Part shown: positions 50,987-60,407 of the stretch, one piece after another
How positions within the stretch are numbered: the first letter of the stretch is position 1
Layout of the letters: the number at the start of each line of letters is the position of its first letter
Assembly (NCBI GenBank): GCA_900540235.1
Contig: UQEY01000007.1
Location: forward strand, 1 to 64,000
DNA length: 64,000 nucleotides
Direction of reading: 5' to 3'
Source: an uncultured Eubacteriales bacterium
GTDB taxonomy: Bacteria > Bacillota > Clostridia > Oscillospirales > Acutalibacteraceae
The notes under the pieces: model-generated
Seen by the model: only the letters and a program-made list of their open reading frames with translations
What the model was told of the DNA's origin: nothing
The model's database searches: none
Made by a program: the position numbers and the translations under genes

Positions 50987-52378
50987 TTATTCTTTAGTCC
51001 AAGTAACGCCCTGCGGAGTATCTTTCAAAATAATACCTTTAGCTTTAAGTTCATCACGAATAGCGTCGGCAGTTGCCCAGTCTTTGTTTGCTCTTGCTTC
51101 TTGGCGTTTTTCAATAAGTGCTTCAATATCGGCATCTACATCGTTACTCTTTCTGTTGTAAAGAAGTCCTAAAACATCGCAAAGCTCATCAAATACTTTA
51201 GCTGCAGTTTCACAAACATTCTTTGAAACATCTTTATCAAGAATTGAAGTGTTAATATCCTTAACAAGGTCAAAAACAGCGGCAACGCCGTCGGCGGTAT
51301 TAAGGTCATCATCCATAGCCTTTATAAACTGCTCTCTGTGGCTGTTAAGCTTGTCGATAAGTTCGGTATCGTCCGGTATATCCTTAGCATTTTTAAGAGC
51401 AAAATCAAGGCTGTCACGGCAAGTATAAAGTCTTTCAAGAGCGCTCTTGCACTGCTCGATAATTTCAAGGCTGTAGTTGATAGGTGAACGATAATGAGAA
51501 GAAATAAGGAAATATCTGATTACTTCATAACCATAAACATTAGCAATTTCTCTGACTGTTTTGAAATTACCGAGTGATTTACTCATTTTAACATTGTCAA
51601 CATTGATATAGCCGTTGTGCATCCAATATTTTGAGAATGTACAACCGTTAGCACATTCACTTTGAGCAATTTCGTTTTCGTGGTGAGGGAAAATAAGGTC
51701 CTGACCGCCGCAATGAATATCGATAGTATCACCCAAAAATCTCTTATTCATTGCAGAACATTCAATATGCCAACCCGGTCTGCCCTTACCCCAAGGCGAC
51801 TCCCAATACGGTTCGCCCTCTTTTGCTGCTTTCCAAAGAGCAAAATCAAGTGGGTTTTCTTTCTTTTCGCCGATTGCAATTCTTGCACCCGACTGCAAAT
51901 CTTCAATAGGCTGATGACTGAGTTTGCCGTATTCCTTAAACTTCAAAGTTCTGAAATAAACATCGCCGTCAACAGCGTAAGCATATCCTTTTTCTTCAAG
52001 AGTTTTGATAATATTGATAATTTCATCAATATTTTCTGTAGCCTTTGGGTGAACTGTAGCTTTTTTAAAGTTTAAACCATTAGCATCGGTCCAAAATTCA
52101 TCAATGTACTTTTTAGAAACTTCCTCAAAGGTAATACCTTCTTCATTTGCACGCTTGATAATTTTATCATCAACATCAGTAAAGTTTTGAACGAATTTTA
52201 CATTATATCCTCTGTATTCAAGATATCTTCTAAGCACATCAAAAACACAAAGAGGTCTTGCGTTACCGATATGGATATAGTTATATACGGTAGGACCGCA
52301 AGCATAAATTTTAACTTCGTTAGGGTCATTTGGTACAAATTCTTCTTTTTGACGGGTCATTGTATTAAAAATCTTCAT
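50987..52378 (-). CDS. cysS: Cysteinyl-tRNA synthetase
   Basis: A 463-residue class I synthetase. HIGH-type motif is YIHIGNARP near residues 35-43, the KMSKS loop is VKMSKSLGN near 264-272, and the zinc ligands include ACGPTVYN and WHIECSAM with the later HHENE. Start and cysE stop overlap (ATGA). Regulation is by the T-box upstream of cysE. Confidence 0.97.
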   Translation of the reverse strand: MKIFNTMTRQKEEFVPNDPNEVKIYACGPTVYNYIHIGNARPLCVFDVLRRYLEYRGYNVKFVQNFTDVDDKIIKRANEEGITFEEVSKKYIDEFWTDANGLNFKKATVHPKATENIDEIINIIKTLEEKGYAYAVDGDVYFRTLKFKEYGKLSHQPIEDLQSGARIAIGEKKENPLDFALWKAAKEGEPYWESPWGKGRPGWHIECSAMNKRFLGDTIDIHCGGQDLIFPHHENEIAQSECANGCTFSKYWMHNGYINVDNVKMSKSLGNFKTVREIANVYGYEVIRYFLISSHYRSPINYSLEIIEQCKSALERLYTCRDSLDFALKNAKDIPDDTELIDKLNSHREQFIKAMDDDLNTADGVAAVFDLVKDINTSILDKDVSKNVCETAAKVFDELCDVLGLLYNRKSNDVDADIEALIEKRQEARANKDWATADAIRDELKAKGIILKDTPQGVTWTKE

Positions 52379-53019
52379 TTGTTTAATTGCTCCTTTAATT
52401 TATTAATTTCTTCTTTAAGGCTTTTAATTTCAGCCTGATTTTCTTTAATAAGATTCATAAGCGGGTCGGGAATGTTTATTTGGTCAAGGTCGTCAACCCT
52501 TTCACCGTCAATTCTCACTACCTCACCCGGTACACCGACAACAGTACAATTAGGTTCAACATCCTTAACAACAACTGCGCCAGCGGCAACCTTTGCATTC
52601 CTGCCGATTGTTATAGGACCGAGCACTTTTGCGCCCGATCCAATCATAACACCGTTTTCAATAGTCGGATGGCGCTTGCCTATATCCTTACCGGTACCGC
52701 CAAGAGTTACGCCTTGATAAATCATAACATCATCGCCGATTTCAGTCGTTTCGCCGATAACAATACCATTACCGTGGTCAATGCAAACTCTTCTGCCTAT
52801 AGTAGCGCCCGGATGAATTTCAATCCCCGTTTTATGCGCCGACCTTTGACTGATATATCGTGCGATAAAAGGCATATTATGGTTTAAAAACCACTTGGCT
52901 TTTTTATGACTTTGAAGAGCCTTGAAGCCCGGATAAAGAAGTACAATTTCAATCGGACTTCTTGCAGCAGGGTCGTGCTCCATAAAGCTTTTAACATCTT
53001 CTTTAAATGAGTTAAACAT
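52375..53019 (-). CDS. cysE: Serine O-acetyltransferase
   Basis: A 214-residue enzyme making O-acetylserine, the precursor of cysteine. The left-handed beta-helix with hexapeptide repeats and the conserved region GIEIHPGATIGRRVCIDHG near residues 65-83 identify CysE/EpsC. Expression is coupled to cysS and set by the cysteine T-box in the leader. The unusual C-terminal Glu/Lys-rich tail looks like a short coiled coil. Confidence 0.95.
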   Translation of the reverse strand: MFNSFKEDVKSFMEHDPAARSPIEIVLLYPGFKALQSHKKAKWFLNHNMPFIARYISQRSAHKTGIEIHPGATIGRRVCIDHGNGIVIGETTEIGDDVMIYQGVTLGGTGKDIGKRHPTIENGVMIGSGAKVLGPITIGRNAKVAAGAVVVKDVEPNCTVVGVPGEVVRIDGERVDDLDQINIPDPLMNLIKENQAEIKSLKEEINKLKEQLNK

Positions 53020-53043
53020 ATATTATAAATCTCCCTTATTATA

Positions 53044-53285
53044 TAAAACAAAATGCCCCTGTCATATGACAGAGGCAATAAATTACTGCGGTTCCACTCT
53101 TGTTTATACTTTACTGCTAAAATACAGCTATGCCTATAACGGAGCAACACGGCTCAAAATACTACTTTCCTTTGAGCAACTCAGCAGTGCATTTGGGCAG
53201 GTTATTTATAAAGTCTCACAGCAAAACGACCTTTTCTCTGAATAAATAATTATCTGCTTACTTCTCTGCGTCACAGTTTTTAATA
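53044..53285 (-). promoter_or_regulatory. Cysteine T-box leader of cysE-cysS
   Basis: On the minus strand the T-box sequence AAGAGTGGAACCGCAG lies at 53086-53101. A terminator hairpin follows (53054-53077, TGCCTCTGTC/GACAGGGGCA with a T-rich tail). Upstream is a stem I with GCAGATAA/..AACCTGC pairing and AGAGAAGTA on its 5' side. The codon TGC (53189-53191) sits at the specifier place, meaning uncharged tRNA-Cys turns the operon on. A tRNA-Cys gene is also in this window. Confidence 0.9.
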
Positions 53286-53337
53286 TTAAACAATATGTCT
53301 ACTACTATTATATATATTTTTTCAAAATTTGCAACAA

Positions 53338-53904
53338 TTATTTTGTTTTTATTAAATACCAACCGTCTTTTGCGTAAATAATGCCGCTTAAAACAGCAAC
53401 AACGGTTACTGCCCAAAACGCAATAGCGCAATAAATATTAAGCCAAGGGGTAGTCATAGTGATATCGGCACTTCCCTCACCTATAGCAAGAAGAAGGAAA
53501 GTCATACCTGTAGTTGACATTTGAAGGAATGTCTTACACTTGCCAAAACCGTTGGCGGCAATAACCTCACCGTTAGCGGCGGCAAGCATTCTTATACCGG
53601 CAACAAGGAATTCCCTTGCAAGCATAAGAAGAATACAAAGTTCTGTATGCCAGCCCATATTAATAAATACTAAATAAGCGGCAAAAACAAGCGTTTTATC
53701 AGAAAGCGGGTCCATTACCTTGCCAAAATCGGTAACAAGTCCCCTTTTCCTTGCAATAATGCCGTCTGCCTTATCACTCATACAAGCTACAAAATATACA
53801 AGAAGTGCGCCAACCCAATGATATTTGAAATCAATAAGTGAAAACGCCATTAAAAAAGGTATACAGCAAAAACGAAATACAGTTATTTTATTTGGTAAGT
53901 TCAT
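53338..53904 (-). CDS. pgsA: CDP-diacylglycerol-glycerol-3-phosphate 3-phosphatidyltransferase
   Basis: A 188-residue membrane enzyme making phosphatidylglycerol phosphate. The CDP-alcohol motif is complete in SDKADGIIARKRGLVTDFGK plus the final DPLSD. It overlaps rimO by four bases (ATGA), so both are co-translated. Confidence 0.92.
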   Translation of the reverse strand: MNLPNKITVFRFCCIPFLMAFSLIDFKYHWVGALLVYFVACMSDKADGIIARKRGLVTDFGKVMDPLSDKTLVFAAYLVFINMGWHTELCILLMLAREFLVAGIRMLAAANGEVIAANGFGKCKTFLQMSTTGMTFLLLAIGEGSADITMTTPWLNIYCAIAFWAVTVVAVLSGIIYAKDGWYLIKTK

Positions 53905-55220
53905 ACTATTTCTCCAATCAAATCATAGCCGTCACAGCCTGTAATTGTAACATTGACAAAGTCGCCGATATTAAGCTTTTCATCACTTTCAAACATAATA
54001 CCGCTGTCAATTTCAGGAGAGTCAAAATAAGCTCTGCCGTTATATTTTCCGTTTTCAAAAGAATCAACAATTACTTTATATGTATTACCAACACGCTTTG
54101 AATTGAGTTCTTCCGTAATCGAATATTGAATATCCATAAGAATGTCGGCACGCCTTTGCTTAACATCCTCGTCAATTTGGTTATCATATTCGCAAGCCGG
54201 AGTATCCTCCTCGGGTGAATATGTGAAACAACCCATTTTATCAAACTTAATGTCCTTAACAAACTTGCAAAGTTCTTCAAAATTTTCTTCACTTTCACCC
54301 GGAAAACCAACCATAAATGTAGTTCTCAGTGAAAGATTTTTAATCTTATTTTTCATAGTTGTTAAAAGAGCTTTAAGTTCATCGTAAGAGCCTGTTCTGT
54401 GCATTGATTTAAGAATATCTTTATTGCAGTGCTGAAGCGGAATATCAATGTACGGACAAATCTTTTCTTCATTTGCAATTACATCAATAAGATCGTCGGT
54501 AACTCTGTCAGGATAGCAATAGTAAAGCCTTATCCATTCAATACCGTCAATTTTAACAAGTTCTTTAAGAAGTGATGCAAGCTTGTATTCGCCATAAAGT
54601 TTTAAACCGTATTTCGTAGTATCCTGAGCAATAATGATAAGTTCTTTAATACCTTTATCGGCAAGAGTTTGTGCCTCTTTAATAATATTCTCCATCGGTC
54701 GCTCAATATAGCCGCCACGGATAAGCGGAATAGCACAATAAGAGCACCTGTTATCGCAGCCGTCACTAATTTTTAAATAAGCCCAATGCTTAGGCGTAGA
54801 GAGCATTCTGTCACCCTCAAGCAAAAGATACTTCTTGTCAGGGTAAAAACTTGTACGAACACCCAAGAGAGCCTTGTGACAAACTTTTACTATATCATTA
54901 TCGGCGCCGATACCGATTACCGAATCAACCTCCGGTATCTCTTTTATAATTTCATCCTGATATCTTTCGGCAAGGCAACCTGTAACTACAATAGCACTGA
55001 TTATCCCTGCTTTTTTATATTCGGCAACTTCAAGTATAGTTTCGATAGCCTCACGCTTAGCGTCTTCAATAAAACCGCAGGTGTTAATTATCATAACATC
55101 GCTGTCTTCAATACTTTGCGCAATTTGAAAACCGCTTTTATTCAATTTTTCAAGCATTACTTCACCGTCAACCTGATTTTTAGGGCAACCAAGTGAAATC
55201 ATACCTACTTTATTCGTCAT
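53901..55220 (-). CDS. rimO: Ribosomal protein S12 methylthiotransferase RimO
   Basis: A 439-residue radical-SAM enzyme that methylthiolates an Asp of protein S12. MISLGCPKNQVDGEVM near residues 7-22 is the RimO N-terminus; the radical motif is CDNRCSYCAIP near 151-161; a TRAM domain ends the protein. It overlaps recX by 11 bases. Confidence 0.95.
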   Translation of the reverse strand: MTNKVGMISLGCPKNQVDGEVMLEKLNKSGFQIAQSIEDSDVMIINTCGFIEDAKREAIETILEVAEYKKAGIISAIVVTGCLAERYQDEIIKEIPEVDSVIGIGADNDIVKVCHKALLGVRTSFYPDKKYLLLEGDRMLSTPKHWAYLKISDGCDNRCSYCAIPLIRGGYIERPMENIIKEAQTLADKGIKELIIIAQDTTKYGLKLYGEYKLASLLKELVKIDGIEWIRLYYCYPDRVTDDLIDVIANEEKICPYIDIPLQHCNKDILKSMHRTGSYDELKALLTTMKNKIKNLSLRTTFMVGFPGESEENFEELCKFVKDIKFDKMGCFTYSPEEDTPACEYDNQIDEDVKQRRADILMDIQYSITEELNSKRVGNTYKVIVDSFENGKYNGRAYFDSPEIDSGIMFESDEKLNIGDFVNVTITGCDGYDLIGEIV

Positions 55221-55818
55221 AATTTTCTATCCTATAAAATGCTGATTTAATATCAGAGTAGTAAAAACCTTTTCTTTGAAGTGCGGCTATTACTTTTTCC
55301 TTGCCGTTTTCCTTTTCAAGCTTAGTTGCATATTTACCATTTATAAGCTCAACTATTGTTGAAACACTGTCAATATCGTACTCACTGAGCTTTTCATCAA
55401 CTATTTCACGGTTAATGCCACGCTTAAAACATTCCTGCTTAACATTTGAAACAGAAAACTTTTTAACTTCAAAAAGGTATTCAATAAGCCTTTCGCAGTA
55501 TTTTTCATCATCAAGATAACCTGCTTCAATATAACGCTCAATAGCTTTTTGAGCGCTCGCTTCGTCAACAGTCCTTAATAATTTCGTTTTAAGTTCTTTA
55601 ACCGAATGGTCACGGCGAGATAAAAAATCTGCACATTTATTTAATGCTTTTTTATAATTTATTTTAACGAGCAAATCTTGCCACTCTTCTTCGCTGATGT
55701 CTGTTGAGTCGGATATATAATTATCGAGCCAACAGTTTTCATCTGTAGTGGCAGTATATTCACCGTCAAGAAAAAGATGAATTTTATTCCCTCTGCCCTT
55801 TTGATGAGTTAAAATCAT
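55210..55818 (-). CDS. recX: Regulatory protein RecX
   Basis: A 202-residue modulator of RecA filaments. Helical repeats with FLSRRDHSVKELKTKL near residues 63-78 and YLDDEKYCERLIEYL are the family features. It directly follows recA (one-base overlap, TAATG), the usual arrangement. Confidence 0.9.
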   Translation of the reverse strand: MILTHQKGRGNKIHLFLDGEYTATTDENCWLDNYISDSTDISEEEWQDLLVKINYKKALNKCADFLSRRDHSVKELKTKLLRTVDEASAQKAIERYIEAGYLDDEKYCERLIEYLFEVKKFSVSNVKQECFKRGINREIVDEKLSEYDIDSVSTIVELINGKYATKLEKENGKEKVIAALQRKGFYYSDIKSAFYRIENYDE

Positions 55819-56954
55819 TAGTCCTCATCATCCTCAACAGCAATATCAAGCTTTGCTCTTGCCTGCTCACGGGTAATTTTTTTCTTTGATTCAGCTTCAT
55901 CATCGGTAACAGCCATAGGTGCAGCCTTTGGTTGATATTTTTGAGTAGCCTTTTCCTGTTCCTCAGCCATTCTTTCTTTAATCTTTTGTTCAAGTTCAGC
56001 TGCAAGTTCAGGCTCGTTCTTAATGATTTCCTTAACATTATCTCTACCTTGACCAAGCCTACGGTCACCGTAAGAGAACCAAGAACCGCCCTTATGTACA
56101 ATATCATATTCAACTGCCATATCAAGAATTTCGCCCTGCTTGCTGATACCTGTACCGTACATAATATCAAATTCGGCAGATTTGAACGGAGGAGCAACTT
56201 TATTTTTTACAATCTTCGCTCTTGTGCGAGAACCGATAAATTCACTGCCTGATGCTTTAAGCTGCTCAATCTTTCTTACATCAATGCGCATTGAAGCGTA
56301 GAATTTAAGTGCACGACCACCGGTTGTAACTTCAGGGTTGCCGTACATAACGCCGATTTTTTCACGAAGCTGGTTAATAAAGATAACAATACAATTTGTT
56401 TTATTAATAGTACCGGCAAGCTTACGAAGCGCCTGCGACATAAGTCTTGCGTGCTGACCTACATGACTGTCACCCATATCGCCTTCAATTTCGCTCTTAG
56501 GAACGAGGGCTGCAACTGAGTCAACAACAACAATGTCAATAGCACCGCTGCTTACAAGTTGTTCTGTAATTTCAAGCGCTTGCTCACCATAGTCAGGCTG
56601 TGACACGATAAGCGAATCAACATCAACGCCGAGGTTAGCCGCATAAATCGGGTCAAGCGCATGCTCGGCATCAACAAACGCTGCGTCACCGCCAAGCTTT
56701 TGCGCTTCGGCAATACAGTGAAGTGCAAGAGTTGTTTTACCGCTTGATTCAGGACCGTAAATTTCAATAATTCTTCCTCTCGGAAGTCCGCCGATACCTG
56801 TAGCAATATCAAGTGAAAGAGAGCCTGTAGGAATTGCATCAACCTTTAAGCTTGAATTTTCACCAAGGCGCATTACTGCACCGGCGCCGAATTTCTTTTC
56901 TATATTTTTCATTGCAGCTTCTAAAGCCGCTTTCTTTTTATCATCTGCTGCCAT
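55818..56954 (-). CDS. recA: Recombinase RecA
   Basis: A 378-residue strand-exchange ATPase. Walker A is GPESSGKTT near residues 67-75, Walker B IVVVDSVAALVP near 140-151, and loop L2 region GNPEVTTGGRALKFYAS follows. The acidic tail ends VEDDED. AAGGAGG precedes the start. Confidence 0.98.
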   Translation of the reverse strand: MAADDKKKAALEAAMKNIEKKFGAGAVMRLGENSSLKVDAIPTGSLSLDIATGIGGLPRGRIIEIYGPESSGKTTLALHCIAEAQKLGGDAAFVDAEHALDPIYAANLGVDVDSLIVSQPDYGEQALEITEQLVSSGAIDIVVVDSVAALVPKSEIEGDMGDSHVGQHARLMSQALRKLAGTINKTNCIVIFINQLREKIGVMYGNPEVTTGGRALKFYASMRIDVRKIEQLKASGSEFIGSRTRAKIVKNKVAPPFKSAEFDIMYGTGISKQGEILDMAVEYDIVHKGGSWFSYGDRRLGQGRDNVKEIIKNEPELAAELEQKIKERMAEEQEKATQKYQPKAAPMAVTDDEAESKKKITREQARAKLDIAVEDDED

Positions 56955-56983
56955 TAATATGCCTCCTTACATAATTCCCTACT

Positions 56984-57012
56984 ATTATACTAAATTAGCT
57001 ATTTAAAATCAA
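56984..57012 (-). promoter_or_regulatory. recA promoter
   Basis: On the minus strand TTGATT (57007-57012) and TATAAT (56984-56989) with a 17-base spacer. I see no good LexA box around it. Confidence 0.7.
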
Positions 57013-57069
57013 TAGTTAATAAAAAATATGCAAATATTTGTTCTAAATTAAAAAAATATAAAAAAATGC

Positions 57070-57098
57070 TTGCAATTTGGTATCATTTGTGATAATAT
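57070..57098 (+). promoter_or_regulatory. rpmB promoter
   Basis: TTGCAA (57070-57075) and TAATAT (57093-57098), 17 apart, with TG one base before the -10 as an extended element. Confidence 0.55.
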
Positions 57099-57133
57099 AC
57101 CTATGTTCTAAATTGACAAGGAGGTGTTCGCAA

Positions 57134-57319
57134 ATGGCAAAATGTGAATACTGCGGAAAAGACGTATCTTTCGGCATCAAGGTTTCTCACTCACACAGAA
57201 GATCAAACAGAACCTGGAAACCAAACATTAAAAAAGTAAAGGCTATTGTTAACGGCTCTCCTAAAAGAGTTAATGTTTGCACAAGATGTCTTCGCTCAGG
57301 TAAAGTTGAAAGAGCTTAA
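57134..57319 (+). CDS. rpmB: Ribosomal protein L28
   Basis: A 61-residue 50S protein. I start at MAKCEYCGKDVSFG (57134) behind AAGGAGGTG. It carries CEYC and CTRC pairs, the zinc-binding form. VSHSHRRSNRTWKPN is the family signature. Confidence 0.96.
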   Translation: MAKCEYCGKDVSFGIKVSHSHRRSNRTWKPNIKKVKAIVNGSPKRVNVCTRCLRSGKVERA

Positions 57320-57333
57320 TTGTTTCGCATAAA

Positions 57334-57405
57334 AAGCACCGATTTATTTCGGTGCTTCTTTTATTTTTTACAAAAAATCACAGTCGGGTTTTCCCGACTT
57401 TTTTA
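57334..57405 (+). terminator. Two tandem terminators after rpmB
   Basis: AAGCACCGA/TCGGTGCTT with a T-rich tail (57334-57363), then AGTCGGG/CCCGACT around TTTT with six T (57382-57405). They isolate rpmB from the ECF transporter operon. Confidence 0.85.
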
Positions 57406-57481
57406 TTTTATCCCCCTATGGGGCTTGGAAGTAAAGTTGCTATAATATATAATGTTTTTAATTTATAATAGGAGATTATTA

Positions 57482-58309
57482 ATGGATATAGTAAATGCGC
57501 AAAGCATAAACCATTCATATATAATTAATCAGGAAGAAATTAAAACGCTTAAAAATATTTCTTTTAATATTAATAAAGGTGAGTTTGCAGCGATTGTAGG
57601 CAAAAACGGCTGTGGTAAAAGCACTCTTGCAAAACATCTTAATGTACTTATACCGCTTCAAAGCGGAGTACTGACCGTTGCAAGCCTTGATTGTAATAAT
57701 AAAAAAAATGTGTACAAAATAAGAAATAAATGCACAATGGTTTTTCAAAATCCTGACAGTCAGTTTGTTTCAAGCGTTGTTAAAGAAGACATTGAATTTT
57801 CGCTTAAAAACTATAATATTAAACAGGATAAAAACACCGTTAGTGAAATATTAGATTCAGTCGGTTTAAAAGGTTTTGAAAACAGAGACATATTCACTCT
57901 TTCCGGCGGACAGAAACAAAGGCTTGCACTTGCCGAAGTATTATCGGTTAAGCCCGATATAATCATTCTTGATGAAGCAACAACAATGCTTTCGCCAAAA
58001 AGCAGAAAATCTGTTATCGATACAGTCAAAAAAATTCATAATAAAACAGACATAACGATTATTATGATTACGCAATATGCAGAGGAAGCTGTTAATTCAG
58101 ACAGAGTAATAGTTATGAACGACGGTAAAATCATTGCAGATGATAAGCCTGAAAAAATTTATTCAAACATTGAACTTGTTGAAAAAGCCGGAATAGGTTT
58201 GCCATATTGCATGAAAATTTTTAATGATTTAAAAAGAAAAGGAATTGAGCTTGCAGATTGCCCGCTTAATAACGAAAGGCTGGTGGAACTGTTATGCCGA
58301 TTGAAATAA
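57482..58309 (+). CDS. ecfA1: ECF transporter ATP-binding subunit A1
   Basis: A 275-residue ABC ATPase. Walker A GKNGCGKSTLAKH near residues 40-52, signature LSGGQKQRLALAE and Walker B IIILDEATTML are intact. I start at 57482 (MDIVNAQS) behind AGGAG. It is the first gene of an energy-coupling factor module; ECF transporters take up vitamins and metal ions. Confidence 0.9.
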   Translation: MDIVNAQSINHSYIINQEEIKTLKNISFNINKGEFAAIVGKNGCGKSTLAKHLNVLIPLQSGVLTVASLDCNNKKNVYKIRNKCTMVFQNPDSQFVSSVVKEDIEFSLKNYNIKQDKNTVSEILDSVGLKGFENRDIFTLSGGQKQRLALAEVLSVKPDIIILDEATTMLSPKSRKSVIDTVKKIHNKTDITIIMITQYAEEAVNSDRVIVMNDGKIIADDKPEKIYSNIELVEKAGIGLPYCMKIFNDLKRKGIELADCPLNNERLVELLCRLK

Positions 58310-59136
58310 AAAACCTTTCATTTTCTTATGATAATGATAAATTTATTGATAATCTCAACTTAAATATAGAAAACGGCGAAATGCTTGGTATTATGGGCAA
58401 CACCGGTTGCGGAAAATCAACACTCGTTCAGCTTATAGCCGGTTTAATCAAGCCTAATAACGGTCAAATAATAATTGACGGTGATGATATTACAAACAAG
58501 AAATTTGATAAGTCAACACTCAGAAAAAAGCTCGGAATAATTTTTCAGTTTCCGGAAACGCAACTTTTTGAGCAGACAGTTCAAAAGGATATATATTTCG
58601 GCTTAAAGAAATTCAGACTTAGTGACGAAGAAAAGTATAAAAGAGCAAAAGATATATTAGCACTTCTAAACCTTGATTTTGATAAAATCAAAGACAAATC
58701 ACCGCTTGCACTTTCGGGCGGTGAAAAAAGAAAAATTGCAGTGGCAGGTATACTCGTTTGCAAGCCTAAGTACCTTATACTCGATGAACCTATTGCAGGG
58801 CTTGATTACGCTTCAAGAGAAAAATTTATGAATCTTCTTGTTAAGCTTAAAGAAACCGGCACAACTGTTATAATTATTTCACACAATGCAGATTACATAG
58901 CAGAATACTGTGACAGAGTAATCGTTATGGATAACGGTCAAATCATCTTAAATGACACCCCTGACAATATATTTAATAATTTTGAATGTTTGCAAAAGTT
59001 TGATATCGGTACTTGCTCAAGTAAACAGATAATTAATTTACTTGATAAAAACGGAATAAGAATTTCAAAAAGTGCAATTAAATATGAAGATTTAATTAAA
59101 GAACTTATTAGAGAATTTGGAGATAAGAATGGATAA
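58294..59136 (+). CDS. ecfA2: ECF transporter ATP-binding subunit A2
   Basis: A 280-residue second ABC ATPase, overlapping the first by 16 bases. Walker A is GNTGCGKSTLVQL, the signature ALSGGEKRKIAVAG and Walker B YLILDEPIAGLD. FQFPETQLFEQTVQKDI is the family's Q-helix region. The two ATPases should form a heterodimer under EcfT. Confidence 0.92.
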   Translation: MPIEIKNLSFSYDNDKFIDNLNLNIENGEMLGIMGNTGCGKSTLVQLIAGLIKPNNGQIIIDGDDITNKKFDKSTLRKKLGIIFQFPETQLFEQTVQKDIYFGLKKFRLSDEEKYKRAKDILALLNLDFDKIKDKSPLALSGGEKRKIAVAGILVCKPKYLILDEPIAGLDYASREKFMNLLVKLKETGTTVIIISHNADYIAEYCDRVIVMDNGQIILNDTPDNIFNNFECLQKFDIGTCSSKQIINLLDKNGIRISKSAIKYEDLIKELIREFGDKNG

Positions 59137-59824
59137 AACACTTACGGGCACATATGTTAATATATCGTCGCCCATTCACAAGTTGAATGTACGATATAAA
59201 ATTGCTTGCCTTATTATGATGTTAGCATTAACACTTTTAAGCAAAAATGCCGCCTCTTATATGATTGATTTTGCACTTTTGATATTTGCTATAATACTTT
59301 CAAAAGTAAACATTAAATATTATACAGTTGCAATAAAAAGGCTATGGCTTTTTTGCCTGTTAATATTTTTAATGAATTCATTTTTTTATAACCAAGGAAA
59401 AGTGATATTTAACATTGGTAAAATAAATTTAACAAGCGGCGGAATAAAGCAAGGGTTAATAATTATAATTAATGTTTTGTTTGTAATTATTTGGTCAAAG
59501 ATTTTTATTTTAACCACTTCCCCTATTGAAATTACAAACGGAATTAAATTTTATTTAAAACCCCTTAGGTTATTTAAAATTCCTACTGAAAATTTATCGC
59601 TTATTATATCTGTTTCAATAACATTTATACCGATACTTTTGCTTGAAGCACAAAACATTAAAAAAGCTCAAACTGCACGAGGTGCCGAGTTTGAGTCAAA
59701 AAATATATTTAAAAAAGCCAAATGCATCTTTCCTTTGATAGTTCCGATATTCATAAACGCATTTAAGCGTGCCGACGAATTATCACAAGCGCTAGAAGCA
59801 AGAGGCTATAAAGGAGATAATTAA
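59129..59824 (+). CDS. ecfT: ECF transporter transmembrane subunit T
   Basis: A 231-residue membrane protein with about five helices. The coupling motif AQTARGAEFESKNI and the later ALEARGYKG are the Ala-Arg-Gly signatures that dock on the ATPases. I start at 59129 behind GGAGAT. Confidence 0.9.
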   Translation: MDKTLTGTYVNISSPIHKLNVRYKIACLIMMLALTLLSKNAASYMIDFALLIFAIILSKVNIKYYTVAIKRLWLFCLLIFLMNSFFYNQGKVIFNIGKINLTSGGIKQGLIIIINVLFVIIWSKIFILTTSPIEITNGIKFYLKPLRLFKIPTENLSLIISVSITFIPILLLEAQNIKKAQTARGAEFESKNIFKKAKCIFPLIVPIFINAFKRADELSQALEARGYKGDN

Positions 59825-59825
59825 T

Positions 59826-60407
59826 ATGGAAAAGAAGAATTTAAAAATTAACAAGCTTGGCAAAATGAGTGCCGTTAAACAGTCAATTATTACTGCAGTT
59901 TGCATTGCTCTTTGCGTTGTACTTCCAATGGCATTTCACAGTATTCCGCAAGCCGGCATGATTTATTGCCCTATGCATATACCCGTACTAATTTGCGGTA
60001 TAGTATGTGCACCGCAATATGCAGTTATATGCGCCTTAGCAGGTCCTATTCTTTCAAGTGTAATTACCGGTATGCCGAATGCAGCAATTTTACCGTCAAT
60101 GCTTGTCGAACTCGTTTGCTATGCACTTATCAGTTCTCTTTTAATGAGATTTGTACATACTAAAAAATCAGTTGCAGACCTTTACATTTCGCTTATCGGC
60201 GCACTTCTTATCGGTAGAGTTGTTGCTGGCATTGTTAAAGCATTGATTTTTGCAAGAGGCGAAATTACAATAGCAACTTGGGCAACATCATATTTTATAA
60301 CCTGCTTACCGGGTATCGTTATGCAAATCGTTCTCGTTCCTGTTGTTTATGCTGCACTTGTTAAAGCTAATTTAATTGCGTCGAGATATGTATACGAGGC
60401 TGAATAA
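59826..60407 (+). CDS. ECF transporter substrate-binding (S) component
   Basis: A 193-residue membrane protein with six hydrophobic segments. IYCPMHIPVLICGIVCAP near residues 45-62 and SSVITGMPNAAILPSMLVEL near 78-97 match the generic ECF S-component family (PF12822). The substrate is not evident; no riboswitch is visible upstream. The next gene, a methyltransferase, overlaps by one base and may act on the imported compound. Confidence 0.85.
   Translation: MEKKNLKINKLGKMSAVKQSIITAVCIALCVVLPMAFHSIPQAGMIYCPMHIPVLICGIVCAPQYAVICALAGPILSSVITGMPNAAILPSMLVELVCYALISSLLMRFVHTKKSVADLYISLIGALLIGRVVAGIVKALIFARGEITIATWATSYFITCLPGIVMQIVLVPVVYAALVKANLIASRYVYEAE

Noticed and set aside
56955..57060. LexA box in the recA promoter region
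   Set aside because: Only a partial GAAC half site is present; the second half needed for a Bacillus-type box is missing.
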